In this document: piece by piece, positions 1 through 8,954 of the stretch | Numbering within the stretch: the first letter of the stretch is position 1 | Layout of the letters: each line of letters starts with the position of its first letter | Assembly (NCBI GenBank): GCA_001803315.1 | Contig: MHBQ01000043.1 | Location: forward strand, 1-45,152 | Reading direction: 5' to 3' | Origin: Lentisphaerae bacterium RIFOXYC12_FULL_60_16 | GTDB taxonomy: Bacteria > Verrucomicrobiota > Kiritimatiellia > UBA8416 > YA12-FULL-60-10 | Length of the DNA: 45,152 nt | Notes under the pieces: generated by a model | The model's input: only the letters and a program-made list of their open reading frames with translations | Database searches by the model: none | Told to the model about the DNA's origin: nothing | Translations under genes and position numbers: made by a program

Positions 1-1
1 C

Positions 2-949
2 TCCCGTCGTCCCTGGTTGTTGATCGGTGCGGTGCTTATCCTGATTGGTCTGGGCATCCAGGGACGGCGCATGTCATGTCGATCCTGGTTCCGCAAGACA
101 CCACAACCGGAAGGTGTTTCTGAACGGGTGACGGACCCGGTCACGCCGGTTGCACCCACAGCGGTTGTATCACGGGATCCAAAGTCCGTTCCGACGAAGG
201 AAGTCTCCCTGCCGGGACGCCGGACCGGAAAATCGCCGATCTATGACAATGCCCGTGAACTGGATGCCCGTGGTGAACTTGGCAAGGCGCGGGAATTGTA
301 TCTGAATGCGCTGGCTGATCCGGGCCTGATCGCTTCCTGGCCGCAGATCGAACAACGTCTGGGAGAGATCAATGTCCGGTTGTTACTGACGCCCATTTCC
401 ATGCCCGAAAAGGTCGATTACGTGGTCCAGCGGGGAGATTCCATTGCCCGGATAGCCAAGCGGCATGGCACCACCATGGAACTGGTGACGGCCCAGAATC
501 AACTTAAGACCAATATGGTGCTCAAGGTTGGAGATCGTTTGAAGGTGCTTAAGGCGCCGTTCAGCATCGAGGTGAGCAAGGGAAGCAATGAGCTGGTTGT
601 CCGTCTGGATGGACGTTTTTTCAAGCGGTATCCGGTGGCTACCGGCAAGGACAACAAGACACCCATGGGTACGTTTGTGGTGACGGACCGGATTAAGGAG
701 CCGACTTGGTGGAAGGACAATAAACCGATTGCCTATGGTCATCCGGACAACATATTGGGCACACGCTGGCTGGCAATCAAGGCCACGGGCAACACGCCGG
801 ACGTCAAGGGGTATGGTATTCATGGGACCTGGGATAATGCCAGCATCGGGACAGCGGCCAGTGCGGGATGCGTCCGGATGCGCAATCCGGATGTCGAGGA
901 AGTGTTTACGCTGATCCCGATCGGAACGGCGGTAACGATTACGGAATAG
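2..949 (+). CDS. LysM domain L,D-transpeptidase (YkuD family), 5' partial
   Basis: This is a cell-envelope enzyme that forms 3-3 cross-links in peptidoglycan or anchors proteins to it. The reading frame is open to the left edge, and the visible N-terminus is basic followed by a hydrophobic stretch ([14 protein letters not shown]), so the true start and part of a signal anchor probably lie outside the window. After a variable linker there is a LysM module at about residues 130-178 ([16 protein letters not shown]), which binds peptidoglycan. A YkuD catalytic domain follows to the end. The active-site pattern is present as GIHGT, then SAGCVRM, with the catalytic Cys and its His. It ends 13 bp before aspS and may be co-transcribed with it. 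The family call is firm; the substrate (cross-linking or lipoprotein attachment) cannot be read from sequence. Confidence 0.88.
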   Translation, partial: SRRPWLLIGAVLILIGLGIQGRRMSCRSWFRKTPQPEGVSERVTDPVTPVAPTAVVSRDPKSVPTKEVSLPGRRTGKSPIYDNARELDARGELGKARELYLNALADPGLIASWPQIEQRLGEINVRLLLTPISMPEKVDYVVQRGDSIARIAKRHGTTMELVTAQNQLKTNMVLKVGDRLKVLKAPFSIEVSKGSNELVVRLDGRFFKRYPVATGKDNKTPMGTFVVTDRIKEPTWWKDNKPIAYGHPDNILGTRWLAIKATGNTPDVKGYGIHGTWDNASIGTAASAGCVRMRNPDVEEVFTLIPIGTAVTITE

Positions 950-962
950 GACACGAACGATC

Positions 963-2777
963 ATGCATGGTTATCGGACACATACTTGCGGTGAATTGCG
1001 GGGTGAACAGGCAGGACAGGAAGTGCGTCTGTCCGGTTGGGTGTTTCGTAAACGGGACCATGGAAGCCTGCTGTTTATTGATTTGCGGGATCATTATGGA
1101 TTGACCCAGGTTGTGGTCCAGCCGGACCGTTCGTTCTTTGAGCATGCCCAATCCATACGTTTGGAAAGTGTCATCACGGTGACCGGGCGTCTGGCTGCAC
1201 GGTCGCCTGAAACGGTAAACCCTGACATGCCGACGGGTACGGTTGAGCTGGTGGCTGAATCGCTTGAGGTGGACAGCATGGCGGACCCCCTGCCGTTCCA
1301 TCTTTCCGACGAGGACGCGCCGGAAGACCTGCGCTTGCGCTACCGTTTCCTCGATTTGCGCCGGCAGGAATTGCACGACCGGATTGTGCTGCGGTCCGAT
1401 GTCATCCATCACATCCGGCAGACCATGCGCGAGCAGGGGTTCAAGGAGTACCAGACCCCGATTCTGACCAGCAGTTCACCGGAAGGGGCCCGGGATTACC
1501 TGGTGCCCAGCCGGGTGCATCCGGGCAAGTTCTACGCCCTTCCTCAGTCGCCCCAGCAGTTCAAGCAGTTGCTGATGTTGTCCGGCTTTGACCGGTATTT
1601 CCAGATTGCTGCCTGTTTCCGGGATGAAGACGCCCGGGCCGACCGGTCCCCGGGTGAGCATTACCAGCTTGATGTGGAGATGTCGTTTGTTGAACAGGAT
1701 GATATTTTCAAGGTGGTGGAGACGGTGTTGCACGGTGTTTTCTCGAAATTTGCCACCTGGAAAGTGGACGCTGCGCCCTTCCGCCGGATTCCCTATCGCG
1801 AGGCGATGCTGAAATACGGGTCGGACAAGCCGGACTTGCGTATTCCCATCGAAATGGTGGATGTAACGGATATTTTCCGTAATTCCGGATTCAACGCATT
1901 CCGTGCGGCCATTGAACAGAAAGCCGTGGTCCGGGCGATACCGGTCAAGGCCATCGCTGACAGGCCCCGTAGCTTCTTTGACAAGCTGGTTGAATATGCC
2001 CAGTCGATTGGCGCCAAGGGGTTGGCCTACCTGGTCTGGGAGGGTGGGGTGGTCAAGGGGCCGATCGCCAAGTTCCTCAAGCCTGCCGAGCTGGAAGCGT
2101 TGCGGACCACCTGCGGCATGGGTGAGGGTGACGTCGTTTTCTTCATGTGCGACAAGGAAGGCGCCGTTAACCGGATTACCGGGGATCTCCGGCTCAAGCT
2201 GGGACGCGACCTGGACCGTGTCGAGCCGGGGATATACCGTTTTTGCTGGATCGTTGATTTCCCGATGTATGAATTTGACGAGGAAAACAAACAGGTGATG
2301 TTCTCGCACAACCCGTTCTCGATGCCCCAGGGAGGGCTCAAGGCGTTGAGCGAGCAGGATCCCCTGACCATCCTGGCCTACCAGTATGACGTGGTCTGCA
2401 ACGGGATCGAGCTGGGGAGCGGGGCCATACGGAATCATCGGCCGGACATCATGATGAAGGCCTTTGCGATAGCCGGTTATGAACCGGATGCGGTTGAGCG
2501 GAATTTCCCGGCGCTGTTGAATGCGTTCCGGTACGGGGCTCCGCCGCATGCCGGTATTGCGCCCGGCATTGACCGCATGGTGATGATGCTGTGCGATCAG
2601 TCGAACATCCGGGAGGTCATTGCCTTCCCGATGAACCAGCGGGCGCAGGATCTGATGATGAATGCCCCGAATGAAGTCTCGATCAAGCAGTTGCGCGAAC
2701 TGCACATCCGATTGAATCTTCCGCCCACCAAGGAAGCACCCAAGACCCCTCCGGCGGAGCCGTCTGGGAAGGGCTGA
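963..2777 (+). CDS. aspS: Aspartyl-tRNA synthetase (bacterial type)
   Basis: Charges tRNA-Asp with aspartate in the cytoplasm. The 604-residue length is normal for bacterial AspRS. The N-terminal OB-fold anticodon-binding domain covers about residues 1-110 ([20 protein letters not shown]). The class II core follows, with motif 2 [19 protein letters not shown], and a GAD insertion domain sits at about 290-400. Motif 3 is visible near the C-terminus ([13 protein letters not shown]). A short Lys/Pro-rich tail ends the protein. The ATG at 963 gives the expected [12 protein letters not shown] start. Only a weak AGGA lies upstream. Its 3' end faces that of hisS, 25 bp away. Whether it is a discriminating (Asp only) or non-discriminating (Asp/Asn) enzyme cannot be decided here. 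Confidence 0.97.
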   Translation: MHGYRTHTCGELRGEQAGQEVRLSGWVFRKRDHGSLLFIDLRDHYGLTQVVVQPDRSFFEHAQSIRLESVITVTGRLAARSPETVNPDMPTGTVELVAESLEVDSMADPLPFHLSDEDAPEDLRLRYRFLDLRRQELHDRIVLRSDVIHHIRQTMREQGFKEYQTPILTSSSPEGARDYLVPSRVHPGKFYALPQSPQQFKQLLMLSGFDRYFQIAACFRDEDARADRSPGEHYQLDVEMSFVEQDDIFKVVETVLHGVFSKFATWKVDAAPFRRIPYREAMLKYGSDKPDLRIPIEMVDVTDIFRNSGFNAFRAAIEQKAVVRAIPVKAIADRPRSFFDKLVEYAQSIGAKGLAYLVWEGGVVKGPIAKFLKPAELEALRTTCGMGEGDVVFFMCDKEGAVNRITGDLRLKLGRDLDRVEPGIYRFCWIVDFPMYEFDEENKQVMFSHNPFSMPQGGLKALSEQDPLTILAYQYDVVCNGIELGSGAIRNHRPDIMMKAFAIAGYEPDAVERNFPALLNAFRYGAPPHAGIAPGIDRMVMMLCDQSNIREVIAFPMNQRAQDLMMNAPNEVSIKQLRELHIRLNLPPTKEAPKTPPAEPSGKG

Positions 2778-2779
2778 GA

Positions 2780-2794
2780 GGCTCCTGCCGAGCC
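2780..2794. terminator. Weak hairpin between convergent aspS and hisS
   Basis: The 25 bp gap between the stops of aspS and hisS holds GGCTC-CTGCC-GAGCC, a 5 bp perfect stem with a 5 nt loop. A short GGTTTTA follows on the plus strand. It could act as a weak terminator, but the stem is short and the T-run poor. Confidence 0.3.
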
Positions 2795-2802
2795 AGATGG
2801 TT

Positions 2803-4089
2803 TTATTCCAGCGGTTCGGAGGCTGGGTTCGACACGGGGCGAACCATTTCGGCGCGGTCTTTCAACCGCTTGATCCGGATTTGTCCGGTCTGAATGTCAT
2901 CCGGTCCAAGGTACACGGCGTGGGTGAAGTGCCCCGCGCCTGCCCGGGCAAAAAAGGCTTTGGCTTTTTCCGGCTGGAGACCGAGGTCGGCGCCAACCTG
3001 TTGCCGCCGAAATGCATCCGCAATCCGCATGGCTGGAATCCGCTCGTTCTCGGTCATGTAACCAAGCGCCAGGGCAGGGGGGGACTGGTGGTCGGATCGT
3101 GCGGGGAGCGTCGCCAGCAGTTCGGCGACGACCACGTCACCGAAACCCAAGCCGACGCCGCTGGCGGGCTTTCCGCCAAGGTCGGTGAGCAGGTTGTCAT
3201 ACCGGCCACCGCCGAACAAGGCACGGAACTGGCGCTGTACATCGAAGCACTCAAAAACGATACCGGTATAATAGGATAACCCGCGAACGATCGACAGGTC
3301 GAAGCGGACCTGTTTCTCCAGACCATAAACACCCAGCAATTCCTCGAACCGGCGCAGGGATTGGATGGCGGGCGATGTGTTGCCGAGACGGGCCTGGACT
3401 TCGTCCAAGGTGGTTAATGCGATCAGTTCAAAAACCCGGTCGATGGCGTCCGGGGTGAGTGATTCCGCCTGAAGCAGGGTGCGGATCTCGGCGGCATCCA
3501 CCTTGCCCAGTTTATCCAGTGCCAGAAAGGTGGCCGCGTGGTGGGGTTGGTCGATCCCGAGATGGTTGAGCAGTTCGGACAGCAGGGCACGGCTGCTGTA
3601 GTGGACCCGTACCTGGTCCGGGCCAAGGCCCAAACGGTTCAAGGCATCCAGGGCGGTGGCAAGCAATTCAACTTCCGCACTGATGTCGGCGCTGCCCAGG
3701 ATATCCAGGTTCCACTGGTAATGTTCGCGCTTGCGGCCCTTGGACATCCGTTCATAGCGGAAACATTGCGCAATGGCATACCACTTGATGGGCAGGGTCA
3801 GGGCGCCCTGCCGGGCAACCACCATGCGGGCGAGGGAAGGGGTCATTTCCGGCCGCAAGGCCAGGTCGCGGCCGCTTTTGTCGGTGAAGGTGTAGATCTG
3901 ATCGACGATTTCCTCGCCGGATTTCCGCTTGAGGAGTTCCAGGGATTCCACCACGCAGGCGTCATAGGGTGCGAATCCGTGTTGTTCGGCAACGTCCCGC
4001 CAGACGGTAAACAGGCGGTTGCGGGAGCGCATGTCCTCGGGATAGAAATCCCGCATTCCGCGGGGCGGATTAAAGGCGGAGGCGTCCAT
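2803..4089 (-). CDS. hisS: Histidyl-tRNA synthetase
   Basis: Charges tRNA-His with histidine. It is 428 residues long, as usual for the bacterial enzyme. The N-terminus MDASAFNPPRGMRDFYPEDM holds class II motif 1. Motif 2 is CFRYERMSKGRKREHYQWNLD. The histidine-specific signatures are present as VRGLSYYTGIVFE and ALFGGGRYDNL. The C-terminal anticodon-binding domain follows. The RKREHYQWN form of motif 2 is more like that of plant-type HisRS than of E. coli, judged from memory. The gene lies 15 bp downstream of the HU-type gene, which in turn follows proS by 5 bp. The three are therefore probably one proS-HU-hisS transcript on the minus strand. Confidence 0.96.
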   Translation of the reverse strand: MDASAFNPPRGMRDFYPEDMRSRNRLFTVWRDVAEQHGFAPYDACVVESLELLKRKSGEEIVDQIYTFTDKSGRDLALRPEMTPSLARMVVARQGALTLPIKWYAIAQCFRYERMSKGRKREHYQWNLDILGSADISAEVELLATALDALNRLGLGPDQVRVHYSSRALLSELLNHLGIDQPHHAATFLALDKLGKVDAAEIRTLLQAESLTPDAIDRVFELIALTTLDEVQARLGNTSPAIQSLRRFEELLGVYGLEKQVRFDLSIVRGLSYYTGIVFECFDVQRQFRALFGGGRYDNLLTDLGGKPASGVGLGFGDVVVAELLATLPARSDHQSPPALALGYMTENERIPAMRIADAFRRQQVGADLGLQPEKAKAFFARAGAGHFTHAVYLGPDDIQTGQIRIKRLKDRAEMVRPVSNPASEPLE

Positions 4090-4104
4090 GGATGATGCCG
4101 GGGG

Positions 4105-4386
4105 TCAGCCTTGCAAGACGCGCTGTTTCATGATCTTGCCGGGCTTGAACTTGACCACCTTGCGTTCCGGGATCTGGACGGTTATCTGGGGTTTGTTGGG
4201 ATTACGCCCGACCCGGGACTTGCGCACGCACAATTCAAAAACGCCGAAATCCCGGAATTCAAGATGTTCTCCCTTGGCGAGGGTGTCGATGATGGCATCG
4301 AGGAACTTTTGTACGATGGCGCCTACATCCTGCTGGATCATGCCGGTCTCGCGGGCGATACGAACTACCAGATCACGCTTGGTCAT
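4105..4386 (-). CDS. HU/IHF family DNA-binding protein
   Basis: A 93-residue nucleoid protein that binds and bends DNA as a dimer. It starts MTKRDLVVRIARETG, which forms the two N-terminal helices. It continues through the conserved EFRDFGVFEL turn and the DNA-intercalating arm with the GRNPNKP signature (usually GRNPxTG). It ends with VVKFKPGK. The gene sits between proS and hisS. The proS stop lies inside its ribosome binding site (CAGGAGTAA), so translation is likely coupled. In enterobacteria ihfA lies after pheT, near the same genes, so a link between an IHF-like protein and the thrS-pheT region is not surprising. Sequence alone does not settle HU against IHF. Confidence 0.93.
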   Translation of the reverse strand: MTKRDLVVRIARETGMIQQDVGAIVQKFLDAIIDTLAKGEHLEFRDFGVFELCVRKSRVGRNPNKPQITVQIPERKVVKFKPGKIMKQRVLQG

Positions 4387-4391
4387 TACCG

Positions 4392-6110
4392 TTACTCCTG
4401 TTGGGTGTCGTGCTGTATCATATTTACAATGGTTGTGAGGGCTTCGTCAAGCGGCGACATGACGGCCTGCGTGTCGCGGCGTCGCTTGATTTCCACCTGT
4501 TGTTTGGCCAGGCCCCGTTCGCCCACCACCACGCGGATGGGGAATCCGACGAGGTCGGAATCCTTGAACTTGACCCCGGGCCGTTCATCGCGGTCATCCA
4601 CCAGCACCTCGATCCCCCGGGTTTCGAGTTCACCGACCAGCCGGTTGACAACCGCCATGGTCGGTTCATGCTGTACGTTCATGGGGAGGACAATGACGGG
4701 GTAGGGGGCCACGGCGGTTGGCCAGATGATGCCGTTGGCGTCGCGGGACTGCTCGATGATGGACTGGAGGGTCCGGGTGACCCCGATACCGTAACATCCC
4801 ATGATCAGGGTCTGCTGGTGCCCGTTCTCATCCAGGAACGACGCATTAAATGCCTCGGTATACTTGGTGCCCAGCTTGAATACATGCCCCACTTCGATGC
4901 CGCGCTGTTCGGCCAAGTCGGCGCCGCAACGGGGACACCGGTCCCCCCCCTTGACCACACACAGGTCGGCATAGGCGGTGATGGCGGCATCCCGGTCAAG
5001 TGAGACGTGGCGGGTATGGGTATCGGCGCGGTTTGCGCCGGTCACGCCGCCCCGGATGCCTTTCAGGCCGAGATCGGCATAGACGGGTATGGTCAGGCCG
5101 ATGGGGCCGGCGAATCCCACGGGTGCCCCGGTAACCGATGCGATGGTGGCCTCATCGGCGAGGACGGCTTCGCGCACGTTCAGGGCTTGGGGAAGCTTGT
5201 GCTCGTTGATTTCGCGGTCGCCCGGAACGAGGATGGCGGCGGGTTTACCGTCCAGGCGGTAAATCATGGTCTTGATCAGCTGCGCTGGTTTGCATTTCAG
5301 GAAGGCGGCCACTTCCTCGATGGTGCGTTGACCCGGTGTGGCGACGGGTTCCGGCAGGTCATCGCCGGTTTCCCAAACGGCAGGTTCCGGCGGCTGGCGT
5401 TCGGCCCGTTCCAGGTTGGCCGCGTACGAGCAGGACGTGCATTCCACCAGACCATCTTCGCCGCTGTCGGCGAGCACCATGAATTCATGGGACCATTTTC
5501 CGCCCATGGCGCCGGTATCCGCCTCGACCACCTTGGTCCGGATGCCGCACCGCTTGAAGATGCGGACATAGGCCTGGTACATGGCGTCATAGCTGGCATC
5601 CGCAGCCTGGCTGTCGACGTCGAAGCTGTAGGCATCCTTCATGATGAATTCCTTGGCCCGCATCAGCCCGAAGCGCGGGCGGATTTCATCACGGAATTTG
5701 GCCTGGATCTGGTAGAAGGTGCGAGGCACCAGCCGGTAGGACCGGAGTTCGCCGGCCGCGAGTTCCGTCACGATTTCCTCGTGGGTGGGGCCCAGCACGA
5801 AATCCTTCTTCTGGCGGTCGGCCAGGCGGAACATGACGTCGCCCATGATGCTGTAGCGTCCGGACCGTTCCCATATTTCACGGGGATGGAGGGCCGGCAT
5901 GAGGATTTCCAGGGCGCCGGCCCGGTCCATTTCCTCCCGGACGATACGCTCGACTTTATGCAGAACGCGTAATCCGAGTGGGAGGAAGGTGTAGAGGCCT
6001 CCCGCCAGTTTGCGTATCAATCCGGCGCGCAACAAAAGCTTGTGGCTGTCAATTTCTGCTTCCTGTGGATCTTCACGCAGGGTCGGGATCAGTGTCTTGG
6101 TCCATCGCAT
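4392..6110 (-). CDS. proS: Prolyl-tRNA synthetase, bacterial type with editing insertion
   Basis: Charges tRNA-Pro and clears mischarged Ala-tRNA-Pro. The chosen ATG at 6110 gives MRWTKTLIPTLREDP, which matches the family's N-terminus and has a GGAG about 10 nt upstream. The frame stays open for 22 more codons upstream, but that stretch does not look like ProRS. The protein has 572 residues. The class II core comes first, followed at about 225-400 by the YbaK-like editing insertion (IEEVAAFLKCKPAQLIKTMIY). The core then resumes with GCYGIGVTRTLQSIIEQ, and the anticodon-binding domain ends the protein. It heads the proS-HU-hisS group and is divergent from thrS across about 280 bp. Confidence 0.95.
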   Translation of the reverse strand: MRWTKTLIPTLREDPQEAEIDSHKLLLRAGLIRKLAGGLYTFLPLGLRVLHKVERIVREEMDRAGALEILMPALHPREIWERSGRYSIMGDVMFRLADRQKKDFVLGPTHEEIVTELAAGELRSYRLVPRTFYQIQAKFRDEIRPRFGLMRAKEFIMKDAYSFDVDSQAADASYDAMYQAYVRIFKRCGIRTKVVEADTGAMGGKWSHEFMVLADSGEDGLVECTSCSYAANLERAERQPPEPAVWETGDDLPEPVATPGQRTIEEVAAFLKCKPAQLIKTMIYRLDGKPAAILVPGDREINEHKLPQALNVREAVLADEATIASVTGAPVGFAGPIGLTIPVYADLGLKGIRGGVTGANRADTHTRHVSLDRDAAITAYADLCVVKGGDRCPRCGADLAEQRGIEVGHVFKLGTKYTEAFNASFLDENGHQQTLIMGCYGIGVTRTLQSIIEQSRDANGIIWPTAVAPYPVIVLPMNVQHEPTMAVVNRLVGELETRGIEVLVDDRDERPGVKFKDSDLVGFPIRVVVGERGLAKQQVEIKRRRDTQAVMSPLDEALTTIVNMIQHDTQQE

Positions 6111-6234
6111 GTCAGGTTTACTCCAGACCACGTATTGGACAGCACACGAGCGGTTTATGCAAGAAGATTTGATCACCGGCGCATCTTATCTCTGATGTTT
6201 AAATGAGACGGATCTGTTTTTCCTCCGTTTGGAG

Positions 6235-6254
6235 ACGGGGCGACCTCGCCCCGT
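6235..6254. repeat. Perfect GC-rich hairpin in the proS-thrS gap (1 of 2)
   Basis: ACGGGGCG-ACCT-CGCCCCGT forms an 8 bp perfect stem with a 4 nt loop. No T-run follows on either strand, so it is not a standard intrinsic terminator. It lies upstream of the apparent thrS promoter, so it could be in RNA only if the proS transcript starts further upstream, or if a separate transcript covers the gap. Confidence 0.7.
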
Positions 6255-6281
6255 TCCCTTCCCGACCAACCCCGATACAGA

Positions 6282-6301
6282 CCGGCCCGGGGTCGGGCCG
6301 G
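6282..6301. repeat. Perfect GC-rich hairpin in the proS-thrS gap (2 of 2)
   Basis: CCGGCCCG-GGGT-CGGGCCGG forms a second 8 bp perfect stem with a 4 nt loop, 27 bp after the first. Two equal-sized perfect stems in a row suggest structured RNA or a protein-binding element. The function is unknown. Confidence 0.7.
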
Positions 6302-6342
6302 CTCCAGCGGAAGGTGCAAACTCGATGTGCCCTTTGATCACC

Positions 6343-6371
6343 TTGACAGCGGTGGCTCCGGACTTTAGCAT
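6343..6371 (+). promoter_or_regulatory. Sigma-70-type promoter of thrS
   Basis: TTGACA, a 17 bp spacer and TAGCAT form a near-consensus housekeeping promoter. Transcription would begin near 6378, giving a leader of only about 20 nt before the thrS start proposed here. It would drive the thrS-infC-rpmI-rplT series. Confidence 0.7.
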
Positions 6372-6398
6372 ACCGGGGTTATTTTTATGGAGGATTCA

Positions 6399-8132
6399 TT
6401 GGACAACGATTCGTTACGACATAGTGCGGCACACCTGATGGCGGCCGCTGTTTCCCGTTTGTTCCCCGGTGTGAAGCTGGATATCGGTCAACCGACAGAA
6501 GACGGCCTGTATTTCTATTATGATTTCGATCTTCCACGGCGCTTGGCGCCGGAGGATTTTGGCGCTATCGAGAAGGAAATGCGCCAACTGGTCAAGCGCG
6601 CCATCCCGTTTGAGCGGGTGGAGTGTTCGCGCGCCGAGGCACAGACCCGCCTAAGCCAGGCCGGGCAGACCTACAAGCTGGAACGTCTGGCCGATATTCC
6701 CGACGGGCAATCCATCACGTTTTACCGGTGCGGTGACTTCGAGGATTTGTGCCGGGGACCGCATGTCGGATCAACCGCCGACCTGCCGGCGTTCAAGCTG
6801 ACGTCCGTAGCCGGATCCTATTACCGGGGTGATGAACGTAAGCCGATGCTGCAGCGGGTTTACGGCGTGGCGGCGGAATCCGACGCCGCCTTGAAGGTTA
6901 TCCTGGACCGCATTGACGAGGCGGCGCGACGGGATCACCGGAAACTGGGCAAGGAACTTGACCTTTACAGCATCGAGGAAACGGTCGGCCCGGGCCTGAT
7001 CCATTGGCATCCGCGCGGGGCGCGCATCCGTTCCCTGATTGAAGACTTCTGGAGGCGGGAACATTTCCGGGCCGGTTATGAGCTCCTGTATTCCCCGCAC
7101 ATTGGCCGGGCCGGTCTCTGGCAGACCTCGGGCCATCTCGACTTCTATGCTGAGAACATGTATGCCCCGATGGATATCGACGGCTATCCCTACTATGTCA
7201 AGCCGATGAATTGTCCCTTCCATATCCAGATCTACAAGGGGCAGAAGCGGTCGTACCGGGAGCTTCCGTTCCGGTGGGCGGAACTCGGGACGGTTTACCG
7301 GTATGAGAAGAGCGGTGTGGTGCATGGATTGTTGCGGGTACGGGGGTTCACCCAGGATGATGCCCATATCTTCTGCACGCCGGAACAGATGGAAGGTGAG
7401 ATCCGCCGGGTGCTCCGCTTCGGGTTGAGCATGCTGCGGGCCTTCGGGTTCGAGTCGTTCTCGGCCTACCTTTCCACCCGTCCGGCCAAGGCCGTGGGGG
7501 AGGTGGAACGGTGGGAACAGGCCACGCGCGCGCTGGCAGCCGCCCTGGACCAGGAACAGGTGGCCTATCGCCGGGATGAAGGCGGCGGGGCCTTTTATGG
7601 CCCCAAGATCGACATCAAGATCCGGGATGCACTGGGCCGGGAATGGCAGTTGAGCACCATCCAGTTTGATTTCAACCTGCCGGAGCGGTTTGACCTGTCC
7701 TACATCGGGGATGACGGCAAGGAACACCGCCCTTACATGATTCACCGGGCACTGCTGGGCAGCCTGGAACGGTTCTTTGGCATCCTGATCGAGCATTATG
7801 CGGGTTCGTTCCCGTTCTGGATGGCCCCGGAACAGGTGCGCGTGCTTCCCCTGACGGAACACCAGTTGGAATATGCCGAGCAGGTATGTGACCGCATGCG
7901 CCGCGCCGACCTTCGCGTGGTGGTGGATGCGCGGTCGGACAAGATCGGGGCAAAAATCCGACGGGCACAGACGGAACGGGTTCCCTACATGCTGATCCTG
8001 GGGCCCAAGGAGGTCGAGGCCGGGATGGTGGCGTTGCGTGCCCGAGCCGAAGGCGACCTGGGCGCCATGACCCTGGATGCCGTCATGGACCGTTTAAGCC
8101 GTGAGAATGTCGTGGTTCGGAATGAGGGGTAG
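6399..8132 (+). CDS. thrS: Threonyl-tRNA synthetase lacking the TGS domain
   Basis: Charges tRNA-Thr and edits Ser-tRNA-Thr. The protein begins almost directly with the editing domain (RHSAAHLM, whose two His are the HxxxH pair, then CRGPHVG). It therefore lacks the roughly 60-residue N-terminal TGS domain found in most bacterial ThrRS. The class II core has the zinc ligands in MNCPFH, DDAHIF and MIHRALLG. The anticodon-binding domain is complete. Start choice: the ATG at 6387 has no ribosome site and would sit only a few bases from the predicted transcript start. The in-frame TTG at 6399 has GGAGG five bases upstream (6389-6393) and is preferred, giving 577 residues. Neither start leaves room for a TGS domain. 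It heads thrS-infC-rpmI-rplT. Confidence 0.93.
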   Translation: MDNDSLRHSAAHLMAAAVSRLFPGVKLDIGQPTEDGLYFYYDFDLPRRLAPEDFGAIEKEMRQLVKRAIPFERVECSRAEAQTRLSQAGQTYKLERLADIPDGQSITFYRCGDFEDLCRGPHVGSTADLPAFKLTSVAGSYYRGDERKPMLQRVYGVAAESDAALKVILDRIDEAARRDHRKLGKELDLYSIEETVGPGLIHWHPRGARIRSLIEDFWRREHFRAGYELLYSPHIGRAGLWQTSGHLDFYAENMYAPMDIDGYPYYVKPMNCPFHIQIYKGQKRSYRELPFRWAELGTVYRYEKSGVVHGLLRVRGFTQDDAHIFCTPEQMEGEIRRVLRFGLSMLRAFGFESFSAYLSTRPAKAVGEVERWEQATRALAAALDQEQVAYRRDEGGGAFYGPKIDIKIRDALGREWQLSTIQFDFNLPERFDLSYIGDDGKEHRPYMIHRALLGSLERFFGILIEHYAGSFPFWMAPEQVRVLPLTEHQLEYAEQVCDRMRRADLRVVVDARSDKIGAKIRRAQTERVPYMLILGPKEVEAGMVALRARAEGDLGAMTLDAVMDRLSRENVVVRNEG

Positions 8133-8195
8133 GGAGAAAACAGTCAGTCAATCATGGAATCCGCCGTGCGGGTTCCGCAATCACAGGAGGTAGCC

Positions 8196-8879
8196 ATTCG
8201 TTCTTTCATCCGAGTGAATCACAAGATCCGGGTCTCACAGGTACGATGCCTGGGCGTCAACGGCGATATGCTGGGAGTCCTGGCTACGCGCGATGCGCTT
8301 CGACTGGCGGAACAGGCGGGCATGGACCTCGTCGAGGTGTCTCCCAATGCGGATCCACCCGTATGCCGCATCATGGATTACGGGAAATTCCGCTACGACG
8401 AGAGCATCAAGGAAAAGGAAGCGCGCAAGCACCAGCATAACCGTGCGGTCAAGGAAGTAAAATTTCATTGCAGTGTTGCCGAACATGATTATCAGACCAA
8501 GTTGACCCATACGCGTGATTTTCTCCAGAAGGGGCACAAGGTCAAGTTGACGTTGCAATACCGCGGACGCGAGAATGCGCACCGGGAACTGGGCTATGCG
8601 CTGGTCAACCGGCTCATCAAGGACTGCGAGGGGCTGGCAACGGTGGAAATGTCCCCGCGCATCATGGGCCGGAGCCTGATCGCCATGCTGGCCAATGTAT
8701 CGCAAAAGCACCAGGCGCCTCCGCCATCCCGGCCGGCGCCTGCAGTAAAACCTGAGGTGACGGCGCCCAAACCTGCGTCCGCGCCCGAGGTTGCGACGGA
8801 TCCGGTTGTGTCCGCACCGGTACTTCCGCCCCCGGTACCGGCTGAAACCGAGAAAAAAGCACTGGACAGTGCCCCCTGA
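8196..8879 (+). CDS. infC: Translation initiation factor IF-3 with AUU start
   Basis: Keeps ribosomal subunits apart and checks initiator tRNA and start codon on the 30S subunit. AGGAGG at 8185-8190 points, with a 5 nt spacer, to an ATT codon at 8196. That gives RSFIRVNHKIRVSQVRCLG, the normal IF-3 N-terminus. An AUU start is the known feature of infC that lets IF-3 repress its own translation. An ATG 42 bases upstream is open in frame, but it adds residues unlike IF-3 and has no ribosome site. The protein has 227 residues: the N-domain, the linker helix (RNAVKEVKFH region), the C-domain to about 170 (VEMSPRIMGRSLIAML), then an Ala/Pro-rich tail of about 50 residues. Such tails are absent from E. 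coli IF-3 (180 aa). Confidence 0.94.
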   Translation: MRSFIRVNHKIRVSQVRCLGVNGDMLGVLATRDALRLAEQAGMDLVEVSPNADPPVCRIMDYGKFRYDESIKEKEARKHQHNRAVKEVKFHCSVAEHDYQTKLTHTRDFLQKGHKVKLTLQYRGRENAHRELGYALVNRLIKDCEGLATVEMSPRIMGRSLIAMLANVSQKHQAPPPSRPAPAVKPEVTAPKPASAPEVATDPVVSAPVLPPPVPAETEKKALDSAP

Positions 8880-8913
8880 TTGCCGGTATTGTCCGAGCCC
8901 TTATGGTAATTGA

Positions 8914-8937
8914 TTCCGGTCTGGTGCAGGCCCGGAA
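8914..8937 (+). promoter_or_regulatory. Hairpin in the infC-rpmI gap, possible L20-type autoregulatory element
   Basis: TTCCGG (8914-8919) pairs with CCGGAA (8932-8937), with an inner CTG-GTG-CAG stem, just upstream of the rpmI ribosome site. TGATTC (8911-8916) could instead pair with GAATCA (8949-8954), next to the rpmI start, so two folds compete. In other bacteria ribosomal protein L20 represses rpmI-rplT through structured leader RNA. That this is such a site is inference. Confidence 0.35.
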
Positions 8938-8954
8938 CATGGAAGGATGAATCA

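Noticed and set aside
1476-2705. 409-codon minus-strand frame opposite aspS
   Set aside because: Antisense shadow of a clearly real aspS. No ribosome site or family signature.
6186-6371. 61-codon minus-strand frame between proS and thrS, rich in basic residues
   Set aside because: No ribosome site, no recognised similarity, and it lies over the two GC hairpins and the thrS promoter.
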